Assembly: GCA_030248215.1 (NCBI GenBank)
Contig: JASANG010001563.1
Location: forward strand, 1-64,000
Reading direction: 5' to 3'
DNA from: Enoplolaimus lenunculus
Taxonomy: Eukaryota; Nematoda; Enoplea; Enoplida; Thoracostomopsidae
Length of the DNA stretch: 64,000 nt
How positions within the stretch are numbered: position 1 is the stretch's first letter; every line of letters starts with the position of its first letter. Below are positions 25,301 through 37,300 of this stretch, one piece after another. The notes below the pieces were generated by a model. It was not told where the DNA came from. It searched no databases and saw only the letters and a program-made list of their open reading frames with translations. A program made the position numbers and the translations under genes.

Positions 25301-28300
25301 TATTATTAGGTCAACGTATTAATTATTTGAGGTAAACCACCTGGTAAGACCATTAGTCAGATCAGCCGCCCCAACCCTTCATTAATGGTTAATTGTTTAT
25401 CGGCCGGTTGTTTACCGCACAGCTGTTTATCAGCTTTTTTGCAATATGGAGTCAGTTATTTATCATAAAAACAGAGAGTCAGCAGTCACCCATTAATCAA
25501 ATGCAGCTGTTCACTCGAACGAATATGAAAACAGCTGTTTACCGTAAAAAGACTGTTGTACAGTCACCCATTAATCAAAGGTAGCTGTTTTCTGGAATGT
25601 GGAGTTTCAGTTGTTTTTCGTAAAACATGGTGTCTACAGTCTCCCATTAATCACATTCACCTGTTTTATTTTTTATTGCGGCAGTGAATTGGGTTAATAA
25701 AAAGCATTAGATCCGCTGTGCTTTTATCTGGGTTTCGACCGGCAAGATATCTGACGATATCCAGGCAGCATTACACTGCAAACAAGCAGGCACACTGCAA
25801 ACTGAGAATTCATGCAACACGCAAGTACCGAACATACACGCCACAAAACAAACAATTAGACAAGCAATCATACATTTCGCAAGCAAAGTTAAATTAGTAT
25901 ATAATATTAACGTATTGATCTTTTACTTTTACGAATCAACTTTGATGAGGTGAAATTTATAGCAGGTAAATTGATTCGCAAACGACCACCACTACGTAAT
26001 TATTGACTGCAATTTAAAGTACTGCAAATTGCTTGTGCCTGTTGTGGATTTGTTATGGTAAGACTGAAGTATTCGTAGTTATTTGTGTTCATAATTAAAT
26101 AGTCAATTTTGACTCGGCAGTTGCTGCATTTAGTGGTTGCCCTTGTTGACGGGATTCATGATATTGTAGCTGGCACTGTGAATGGATGATAGTTTTACAG
26201 GAGCACTTAGGCATACAAAATAGCTTTCCTTCTTCGAAGTCTTCTTGGCAGATCACGCAAGTTGTTGCAGCATCGAATTTTTGGTGAAAAATATTGTTTT
26301 TGATACCGAAGATTGTAAATATGTTATAATTATTCGTTTTCAGCTGAAATACATGAAATTTTTAGCGATTACGGTGTGTAGTCTTCATCGTCACTGTCGT
26401 AATCTTCTTCATCATCACAATTTCTTCTTCAAAAACCTTATACATATCAGCGTCAGTGATTTAAACTTTATGCATGTGTTTCTCAAACAGGCACCCAACC
26501 AAAACTAGGCAGAGTTATATAGTGAACAGGGTCAAGGTGATACGTTGACAGACAGAAAGAACGAAGATTTTCAAAACATCGCTCAACAGCAATACATCAC
26601 ACATTAAGTATAAATCGTGATGCTGACCAAATTCTTTATTCTCAGTTGGCCTCAAAAAGAATTAGCGTGCTTGTGGTCAACATCAGATATGTGATATTAT
26701 TCAATGATGAATAAAAACCCTCTTTAATATGGTAATTTTATTTCTTCAAACCGATCTACAGAATCTATTTATTCGTTAGATATACATTTTTGGTTCAACA
26801 GTGGCTTTGTGTCTTTGTGAACTATCTATTGCATTGATTTAAATTTACTAATATATCCGAGATTATCAACCAACGATGCTAGTGACGAAGGTAAAAATTG
26901 AAAGTGTCTACAGTGCAATTTTCCATCCAATTTCGTCATTATCGTACGCTTCTTCCAAATTTAGCGATGTGCAACGTGCGTTTCGTTTCTTCTTAGCTTT
27001 TCGCTTAATAGCAAATGATATGTACTATTGTATTCCTTTAGTGATGCAGTCAATCTCCAAACCTATATTTGTACCCACAGCATCCAGTTCATGCATTATT
27101 AAATGGCCAGCGTAACTTCGCAAATCGTGAAAGAGTACTGTTACGTCACTCGTTAGACGATATCCAATGTTACACTTTAAATGTGCAGCACCTCTATATT
27201 GTCTACACAAATGGCAATGATCTTTTGCTTTATCACTTCTTGTCATTATCTTACCATATAAATAACGCGTAGTAGCGTTTCCATGTCCTATTTTATCATG
27301 TTTAGTCATAATGATTGGTTTTTGATTATCCATACATTTGCGATGATATTGTTCTGTCAATTTAATAATGTTTTTAGAAACGTCTTCAAACAATCTTCAT
27401 CTTTAGAAACGATTGGTTGGGTTGGCCATTTTTTATTTCATCGTTGCAACACCCAATCCCAACATATCTACCAACCCATATCCGCACGGTGTATGACACT
27501 GATAAGAATTACTGCACGACATGTCGGATGATTGCTGGCATGTGCCCAATTTTTCTAAAATGCATTCAAAATCAGCATGAATAACGTAAATAGAACGTTG
27601 TATCTATTGCAAATTTATAAATTCTAACCGTACACCGGTCGTTAAAATAGAGCTGCATATGGTAGTCACGCTGATGTTGAGAAGCGCGGGGTAATATACT
27701 TCGCAAAAGTATTTTTTATGCTGATGCTTTCGTTGGTCATATAGCAACGCATCCAAACTTCGCACCAAGCTATAAAGTCTCTTATTCAAAAGCTGGTGCA
27801 CCCTTTGATGGAAACATGAAGTTGAAACATGTAGAAGGTAAATAGTTTTTTTTGTATTCAGTTCATGTTCACTGCTATGTTATGTCAGTCACACGTTACC
27901 GCACGTTTTGCCTGTGCAAAAAATGTCCAAGAGGTTCGCGAAACGCTAAAGACGTCCTTTATAAATTAGTTAGTTAATGCTTTTCATCCGTTTAACCATA
28001 TTTTGCTAGCTACTGACAAAATATAGTTTCTGTAAAACTGTGTCTGGACAACGAAAATGTTAATTGTTGGACTGCCCATCTTACAAGTATGGGGATTCTT
28101 TTAGGTGAGGTTAACTGAGAGAAGCTCGAAGAAAACCTAAGTTATGGTTTCAAGCTAGCTTGTATCGAACTAAAAAGGCCTCCTTCATACGTAGGTTCGT
28201 ACCCCAACCTCTGCCGTATTAATCATGCGAGCTTACCACTGTACCAGCAGTACACAATAAAAGTCCGTTGATATCAAGTTATAGAGTGAAGGTTACATTG

Positions 28301-31300
28301 TTTTCAATAATATAACATTAATAGCCTTGTCTATGCTATGTGCTTACAATTGTACACTGGTAGCCGAATTGGTATATCGGTGGACTCTTGATTGAGGCCC
28401 CCGGATTCACTCCCTTTGTGGCCTAGTAATTTTTTACCGATTCTTATTTTCTTTTGGTCTAGGGAAACAGAAAATAAGAACTAAACCGAAAACAATAGCT
28501 TACAGCTTGTGCAAACTATGCGTAGACATATCGCAGGAAAATTTGAACTATATGCGGCCTCAATAGCTATCTAATGTAATTGCCCGGGCATAGTTTCTGT
28601 TTATGCAAGGCAAACGAATGGTAACGTGTGACCGACTTTGTTTTGTTTCTTAAATTGGGACATATCCTGTATCACCACCGTGAAAGAAATTTCATTCATA
28701 TCGATTTCATTAACAAATTGTTTATAATTAATTACTCGTTCTGCGTTTCTGCGTGTTGTTTGAATGATTTATTATGTATTGCTGTTAATATACTCCACAA
28801 GAAGCATTTATCATCACTGTTTTGAACATTAAAAATCGGATATTTGGTTCGTACCCAGGCAGGTAATTCATTATACATTGATCCTCGTAATGGTCGATGC
28901 ATGCTTATATGAATATCAGCGTGTTGTACTCCTTGTAACATCCAACCGGATCTTCGCACATGAAATTCGCATAGTTGTTTCTTCAGTTCGATGTGAATTG
29001 TTGATATCTGCTGAGTAATGGCTGACACACATTCCATAATAACAGGAATGTGATTAATGGGTAAATGTAGACGCCCTGATTTTTACGGTAGACAACTCGC
29101 ACTGCGCATTAAAGAAAACAGCTACCTTTGATTAATGGTGACTATAGACGCCCTATTTTTTACGCTAAACAACTGACACTCTACATTTTAGAAAACAGCT
29201 ACCTTTGATTAATGGGTAACTGTGCAACCTCGTTTTACGGTGAACAACTGTTTCTACATTTGAGTGAACAGTTGCATTAGATTAATGGGTGACTGTAGAC
29301 ACCCTGTTTTTTACGGTAAACAACTGACTCCACATTCCAGGAAACAGCTCGTTAACATCTGGGCGATAAGATAAACTACCGGCCGGTAAGCAATTAACCG
29401 GTAATGAGGGGTTGGAGCGCCTGACCTGACGAATGTGTTTACCACGTGATTTACCCCGCGTGATTAATATGTTGACCAGGTGATAACTAGGTTTGCTGTC
29501 AGGACCTCCGCGAGGGGGCTGGTGGTCAAAACCGCCATTTTATATCTACTATCCGATATTGCAAGTATTTGTTGAATTAAACGTAAAGGTTATACTTAGG
29601 AATCTGCTTTCAAAACTTAAGTATGGTTTAAAGTTTTGAACTCAACTTTATTTCGTTCTGGAGTCATTTACGGACTACAATTATGAATAATTGACATTTA
29701 TGGCCTCTAACTACGCTTTAGGAACTCTGTTTGCTTGCGAACTCTTATTAGGAATACGGACTCCTATTGATTGCGCCTCAAAATGGGGATGCCCTCTTAT
29801 TACCCTTCTTATTTGGGTCACTACAGTACTTGGATCAGTCACTTATAGGTTTAAAGCATGGCGTTCGATAACAGAGTATGTGATTCTTTGATTTAGGGTG
29901 GCGTATGTTTTTCTTTAGCACTCCTCAACCGGCAATTACTTACAAAAGGACAGAACTCAAATTTCTTTGCGCATTTGAGCTTCTTATGACCTCCGCTCAT
30001 TATTTCACTCAAACGTGAATCTTTAAAAAATTCAATTTTTAAGGTCTTAAGTTTTGCCCTCGTACCACGTGAAACTTTTTTGCCAAAAAGTTAGACAAAT
30101 TATGCATTCTTGAATGCAGAAAAATTATGCATCCTTGAACGCAGCGGGTCGAATAGAGCGAAATTCCCCGAAATGAGACGATTGGCTAACGAGTTATGGT
30201 CAAATAACTGATTTGCTGTTTGTTGCCGTCCCAAATCGTTGGCATCGTTCTCAATCAGTTATCCGATCATAACCCGCTATTCAACCGTAGGATCACGAAA
30301 AGTTAAACAGCATTCGAGTCAAGTTCGCAAGCTGCGCCCAGTGATAAATAATTTGTCATAACGTTGTAGACCCCCGGTTCCGCACGATAAGGATGTCTTT
30401 TTTCACTCCATACTTTTAAAATCAGGGTGCTACATTAAAGCCATATGCATGCGCAATCGATAGTTAGAACTGTGTTAATGTTGCTTACATTTGGACTCCA
30501 AAAGATGTGTTTGCGGGTGCCAACATCGGCCCTCAACTGAATACTGTATAGGAAGAGCTAAATAAAACTACGGTCTGTGTACTTTTCTAGATTGTCATGC
30601 AGAAAAGTCAACTCTTTTACACTCCACCATAGTTTTACATTTTGGTTTTAGCATAATTTAGCTTTAGAAATATGACTATTGCCCTTCTGGCGGGTGGCGT
30701 TGCGCCGGGTTCTTTTTGATTCACGGCTGCTTTTTGCAACGCATGATACAGCGCAACCCACACGTATTTGGATAGTTTAACACGTTTTGTTTAGATGCTT
30801 ACGCCAAGAATTTTCTGTTAACATTAAATATAAAACACTGGCAAAACAGATGAGGGCACAGTAGTCTTAAGGCAACTGGCATTCTGCTGACCTTATCCTA
30901 TTTCTGTTTGTAGCTTTTATATAATTCACTATGCGAACAATACCAGGTACTTTATTCTGAGGGTTTGGTCAGTTTAGGCATGTTTTCAATATTCACGTAT
31001 GTGCAGGATTGGAAACCTGAAAACATCGAAAGAACGTTATTTTGATTTTTGAAGGAGTGGCAAAACTGAAAATCTTCGTAAATTTCTCTCAAAACAGCAA
31101 TAAAACATCGCGGAAAACCGTTAGAAATTGGTTTCTTATTGCTCCATAGATCGTGATTGGTAGATTTACTATGAAAGAATCAGTGACGGATTCAGGAATT
31201 TCTAAACTGTTGAGCCGCTCAAGATATAGTGGAAGTATTTGCGAACGAGAAGCTAAACACCATTTTAGTGCTAAACTTTAAAACAAATTCTTGGTTGTCA

Positions 31301-34300
31301 TCCCTGTTGAGTGCTTAGGCCGGAGTGATCCTCTTTGGATTCCCCGGTGGGAGAAATTGGGGGATACGTCCATCTCCTAAATTTCTGGAAACACCACAAA
31401 AACGCTTGTTTACAGGCTTTTAGAATACTCAGCATGGTTCTCATTTCCTCTCGAAATGAAGTCGTAGCTAAGCTTCTAGTGTTTTTGTGAATAAAACGAT
31501 ACATTACAAAAATCTGCGGTGGCTACTCATGTACGAACGCATGGTGATAAAAGACGTATGTCCTCTCGCCTTAGCGGCTGGGTTATTATTTATTAGAAAA
31601 TTGAAAATTATAATGCTTCAACAAGTGTTAGAACGTTATATCGTGATTTTTCTACATATTTCAGTTCAGATGGCAACAAACTTGTGGGGTTTAGTCCGGC
31701 AAACAATCTGCCAATAGGATTTGTAGTTTTATCGATATATGAAAAATATAATGAATTAGTTAGATTCGGAACTAAATGCGGCACATATCTGCAATAAATG
31801 TCGCATGAAAGAGAAATAGCAAAGTTACAAATAGATGTAGCAGTCATTTTAAGATTAAAGAAGTATATAGTAGCAAGGATTCAACTGTAGTTCGGTTTAA
31901 TTAGGAAACCATTTTGTATCGCATACTTTCTGCACCGTAGGGCTGGTGGGCAGGGTTGGGTACTGGAAAAACAACGGAATAACGTTTTTATCAAGTTCTA
32001 TACGTGCTTATTCGGAGTAGTCGTAGGTATGTAGATTGCCTACAATTAGGGGAGTCTTATTTACGATCGCGCCGTTTCACCAAGGGGGTGTGGGACAAAT
32101 TTTGAATTACGTTTTCATTGAAAGGACGTAATTCTTGCGTGGAATAAAAAACAAATGAAATTGTCTATAAAATGATTTGAAAATATATAAAAAACAGCGC
32201 AGTTAATAAATTTGTGTTTCTTTATCAACTGTTAATCGAATTGAAATTTATGAACGACTCAAGTTAATTCCTCTACATTTGATCCAATAATTGCCAACAA
32301 TTTTAAAATTCCTAACAATTTTGGCATCCTCCACATTTAATTTGTGTTTCTTTATCAACTGTTAATCGAATTGAAATTTATGAGCGACTCAAGTTAATTC
32401 CGCTGGATTTGATCCAATAATTGCCAACAATTTTAAAATTGTTGGCAATTATTGGATCAAATGCAGCGGAATTAACTTGAGTCGTTCATAAATTTCAATT
32501 CGATTAACAGTTGATAAAGAAACACAAATTTACTAGAATGAAAAGTGCCCCGATGTGGCCATAGAAAACGATACGTTTCGGTAGTAAGATTTTTAGTTCA
32601 ATACCGCTAGTATTACAATTTCCATGCATGCGTATAAAGTTTAAAAACTAGATTAATTTGATGCCAATCAGCGTCCTCCCGAAACACGACACAACAATAC
32701 TATAGAATTAATAAAAGTTAAATCATTGAGTTTGATTGACTGCGTAACGGAAACATATCCGCAACTTTCTCTGACAGCGGCCAAATAGACATGTGATCCA
32801 CTGTTTCGAAATATTAAAACAAGAAATAAATACTAGAATATAAATGACGAATTATGGTTGATGTAAATAATTTGAGTACACACTCGTGATATTAGTTTCT
32901 TGCACTTAGTACACTGAAGTTTCGAATATATGCAGAAAATTTTGGGTTTTAAAAAGAGTATATAAGTACAAATTAAGCGTAAAATGCTGGTGACCCAATA
33001 TTAAAAACGTGTTTGTTCGTCAATTGGCTCAATGTAAAGCACAGGAGCGGATCAGTATTATAAGCATATTCCTAATCCTAAGCCTAAACCTAAGCGTAAG
33101 AATGAGCATAATCCTAAGCCTAAGCCAAGCAAAAAATTAGTCTAAACCTTAAGCTTATTCCATTCTAGTCCCGCAGAAAAACGTTCCGCCCCTGATCTTT
33201 ACATTGGCCGTCATTGGAATACAACGCAGATCTCGTCAGCAAAGTTGCAAATATTGTTTCGCTACGTATATACTCACTCAAATATTTTAATGTTTTAAAA
33301 GTTTAAAATCTGGGTACCGTTTAGCCAAGTATAGAGAGGGCACTGTACGGTACAAAATTTATACAGCTCCAAAACTTGATGCTTATCGTTTTCTATAGCC
33401 TCGTCGGGACACTTTACTATCTATTGTGACTTTTCTCCGAAAAAGTTGCGGATATGTTTCCGTTACGCAGTCAATCAAACTCAATGATTTAACTTTTATT
33501 AATTCTATAGTATTGTTGTGTCGTGTTTCGGGAGGACGCTGATTGGCATCAAATTAATCTAGTTTTTAAACTTTATACGCATGCATGGAAATTGTAATAC
33601 TAGCGGTATTGAACTAAAAATCTTACTACCGAAACATATCGTTTTCTATGGCCACATCGGGGCACTTTTCATTCTAGTTTCTAAGCTTTAGGAAGAAATT
33701 TGATGTAAATTTACCTTAAGTGCGAAAAAGTCAAATTTAAAGTCATATATACTCACGTTATAATAGTTTTAGAACTGTTAAGCTATATTTCCATGAAAAT
33801 TAAAAACTACATTTTCACAATCACAAAAGTCGCGCTTTCCTAATTTCATTTTTATTTATTAGGTAACTCGCTCAATTTATAATGCTAATATATTTTAATT
33901 CATATAAATTGTTTGAATTCAAATAGAAAATCAATACAATTGATAATACTTGCTCTAGTGAAAACTGATTTTATGCTGCATACTAGTGTAGAACCAATAC
34001 ATCGGTATCGGTGTTGTAATCGGTATTTTGGAAGAATACTGATTCCGATACTTTCAATTTTGTATTGCACACATGAATTGCGTTAAATATATAATTGGAA
34101 TGCGCAGCATTTAAAATTATGGCTGCAACAAATATTTTGTGAAAGATGCTGAATACGCATTTGAATAAACATGCGGACTAGGAAAATTGCTTTAAACACA
34201 CTTTTGTTCGTTTCCTCTTAATTGTGCAAGAAATTCTAATAATGCAATTCCATCCCCAGTCAAAACTGCGAATCCGCAACTATAAGGTTTGCTTTGTAAC

Positions 34301-37300
34301 TTATTCTTGTTTTCTTTTCGAAAACGAAAAACTAAGGCGGGCGAGCGTGGGCCTGGAAAATCTGGGCCGGTTCATACTATAATGAGAGCCCGCTGTGTTC
34401 GAGCGTCACGTTTTTGAAAGAGATTGCTTGCTTTGGGAACCTTATTAAATTAATGGTGTTAATTTTGTTCGTCAAAATTTCTTCAAATATTCTAAACCGA
34501 GTTTTGGACATTTCAGTGCTCAACTTGGTGCTACCAATAATACATCGAGCAGTAAATCAAAACTGATATCTGTACTTTACGCGTAAACTTTGAGCTTAAA
34601 TGTAAATCTAGGTTTAGAAAAAAACCCACGCGAATGTAAAATCTAGGCACCTACTACGAATTAAATAAAAAGTGTCTCTCATACCACTGGCGGATGCAGT
34701 GGGTGCCACTCCGGCCTGAACCACCACAACTTGAATCAAGAGAAAGGTTTTGCATTATAAAGATTCAGCATTAAATTAGCGTTCGACTTCGCTCTCAAAC
34801 AGTTTTCGACAGTTTGATGTTACGTCTACGTTTTCAAAAACGCGCCTTGGTAAAAATACACATAAAATTTCAATTTTTAGTTCCCCCAGTACGACTTGAA
34901 CCCGCGACCCAAACGCTGAAAAAACGCCGTGGTATGTGAACATCATACCACTCAGCCACAGGTGCACTTGACCGGTGTTTTTGTTTACATTGTATATACT
35001 ACATATATGATGGGCTGAAACTTTGAAAGCGCATATTTTTTTAACCAACGGACCTGCAAGGATATAAATAACAGATCTGAAATCAGCTGCCTCAAATACG
35101 TCGGAAAATCACATAAAATACACATAAAATTTCAATTTTTAGTTCCCCCAGTGGGACTTGAACCCGCGACCCAAAAGCTGAAAAAACGCCGTGGTATGTG
35201 AAATCATACCACTCAGCCACAGGTGCACTTGACCGGTGTTTTTGTTTACAAAATGGGCTGAAACTTTGAAAGCGCATATTTTTTTAACCAGCGGGCCTAC
35301 AAGAATATAAATAACAGATTTGAAATCACCTGCCTCAAATACGTCGGAAAATCACATAATCTTACAGTTTCTAGGGGGGTCCATCTACCGTACCTTCACC
35401 AAAACTAGCTATGTTATTAATAATTTGTAATCATATAAGCCAATGTTTTTCGTAATTGTCCACTCAACATGTTTCGCATATATACGTACTAAACAATAGT
35501 ATTTTCGTTAAATAAATAGCTTAACGTATATGGTTGAGGTAACTTATGTAGCGCATAAGAAATTGGATTGTTACAATATACGACTCTGTAGAACACCTTG
35601 CGACAAGATTTTAATCCAAATACAATGCGAAATTTTGCGGTTCTGATCTTATGAAAACGTTTACGTTTAATACTTCGACAAATTTTCTTTAAATATAGCG
35701 AATGAACACCGGTTACCATGATCTTGAATGACATACGTTTGTATATATAATAGTAGAAATAATAGACTTTTGATAGAAACATAAGAGAGACGTGAACACT
35801 TTTGGAAGAAACATATAATAGTGACACTACCGTGTCCCTATGATTAACTGAGCTGTTTTTTATATATTTTCAAATCATTTTATAGACAATTTCATTTGTT
35901 TTTTTATTCCACGCAAGAATTACGTCCTTTCAATCAAAACGTTCTTATTTTTTAAAAGTATATTTCAACTTCAAATTTTATACTTAATTCTGGTCTAGAA
36001 TGCATCATTGCAACCTGGCGTTATCTTTAATTAAGGTTGTAAATTTTGGTCCTAAGTTTTAAGAATAGTACGTATTGGTGTATATGAAATGGCAAGAACG
36101 GTCAAGTTCGAGGCAAAAAATTTAAATTATTACAAGCTATGTTATAGTTTTGAAGTGGCATCTTGATTGTCAATGATGACATTGAGACAAAGTCAGCCGT
36201 ATGATAAGTATTGATGACGTGACAGACAAACGAGGCATTTCAGAGACCAACTAAGTTAAACCCCTATCAAGCTCTAACAAACGAGGTTCACGTGATAAAA
36301 TAGGACCGTGTGTCTTGCCTTAAATCCTAAGCCGTTCTGTCATGTTCACGACAAACTTGTCACTCTGCTAAATAATGGATTAAGGTACTTACCTATTCAA
36401 ACATTCTTAGTACGTATTGCATGTAACTAAATTAAATCAAAACTTAAATCTCGTTCAATCTTGTATCTGGAGCGCTCAGAGATATCCCTGGCCTGGAGCC
36501 GCGGCTAAGAGCTTTTTAGAAAAAGACGAATATCGTGAACTGAAAATAATAGATTTGAAACAAGAATTGGCGCATGTATTTGTAAGCTATCGCCTGAAAC
36601 ATTTGTCTAGTCATTTGATTCAACCATGGGTCGAACCAGAGGTATTCTAATGGTCTAAAATCTCGATGCCTTGGATCGATACGCGGTTTCTACAAAAAGG
36701 TCTCTGACCGTATAATTTGAAATCCTTCAGGATCGCCTGTGGATCACCCCTGATACCATCAATCTATAGCATCAGACTATCGACCAATTCGGTCCTGGGA
36801 TTAGGTTTAGCTGAGTTTACTAGGATAAATGCTATCAGTTGAGTTATAAAACGCGTACAGAAACTTATTGTTTCGACTGTGATTCAACCCAAAAGTGAGT
36901 ATTCGAAGTAGCTTAGGCATGAAGATATCGACATTTTGTGACTCACAAAATCCGATATCATGCCAGGGAGACCATCATACTCTGAACAAGTAGCTTAGTA
37001 GCTTACACGGTAAATATTCGACCTCAAACACACGTGATAGTACCATTATGGGTTCGTTAGCACCATAACTCGTTGATTGCACCGTAATAATTGGACCATA
37101 ACCCGTTATCTAATCTTCTGATTCCGGAAAATTTAAAACCATTGGACTGGCTCAGCACTGCAAGATACGTTGAAAGATGTACTACTTAGATACAATGAAA
37201 GATGAGCAACTTGAATAACTTTTCAATAAAAAGGTTTATTGGGCCCCCAGGAAACTTAAAATATCGGATTTTTTAAAAATTGAAGAGTTTAAGTGTGAAA

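Larger units (their letters stand above)
27025..29037 (-). pseudogene. Polinton DNA polymerase B remnants
   Basis: Three minus-strand pieces of a protein-primed family B polymerase. 28732-29037 has the N-terminal region ([20 protein letters not shown]). 27604-27801 has the segment preceding a zinc motif ([10 protein letters not shown]). 27025-27393 has [21 protein letters not shown] and [14 protein letters not shown], the hallmark of Polinton and virophage polymerases. They are separated by decay and by an inserted MITE. The copy is a fossil with many breaks. Confidence 0.8.
25146..29550 (-). mobile_element. Polinton/Maverick remnant, 4.4 kb
   Basis: Both ends read AGTA(A/G)ATATAAA(G/A)TGGCGG inward and extend into terminal inverted repeats of about 500 bp. 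The flanking 6-mers atgcgg and atccga are a decayed 6-bp target duplication, supported because they line up with the same point of an intact copy of the MITE it entered. Inside are minus-strand pieces of a protein-primed DNA polymerase B. Intact Polintons are 15-20 kb with integrase, ATPase and capsid genes; none of those is seen, so this is an old, internally deleted and multiply broken copy. It was later hit by a Harbinger-like element (27883-28637). It lies in the last intron of the PDZ gene. Confidence 0.8.
25011..29828. mobile_element. pogo-like MITE split by the Polinton
   Basis: Left part 25011-25145 begins TACTGTAGTGACCCGATTAA and right part 29551-29828 ends TTTGGGTCACTACAGTA. The two parts join colinearly onto intact copies at 5274-5725 and 14934-15327. 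TA at both ends fits a Tc1/mariner/pogo-type duplication. Confidence 0.75.
32109..35942. mobile_element. Large inverted-repeat element or complex
   Basis: Arms 32109-32207 and 35843-35942 are inverted copies of about 98 bp with few differences (TTGAAAGGACGTAATTCTTG; AAATGATTTGAAAATATATA). Between them are a perfect-looking palindrome, a second inverted repeat and tandem SINEs. No transposase frame, so a non-autonomous element or a nested complex. Confidence 0.55.

Noticed and set aside
27069-27531. Plus-strand ORFs overlapping the polymerase pieces
   Set aside because: Antisense shadows of the Polinton polymerase, which matches on the minus strand.
28199-28262. Functional tRNA gene
   Set aside because: A- and B-box-like motifs are present, but acceptor and anticodon stems do not pair well and the locus lies inside a MITE.
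34776-35277. Two minus-strand ORFs sharing AFGSRVQV and [11 protein letters not shown]
   Set aside because: They are translations of the two SINE copies; the shared peptide is the B-box and tail of a tRNA-derived repeat.
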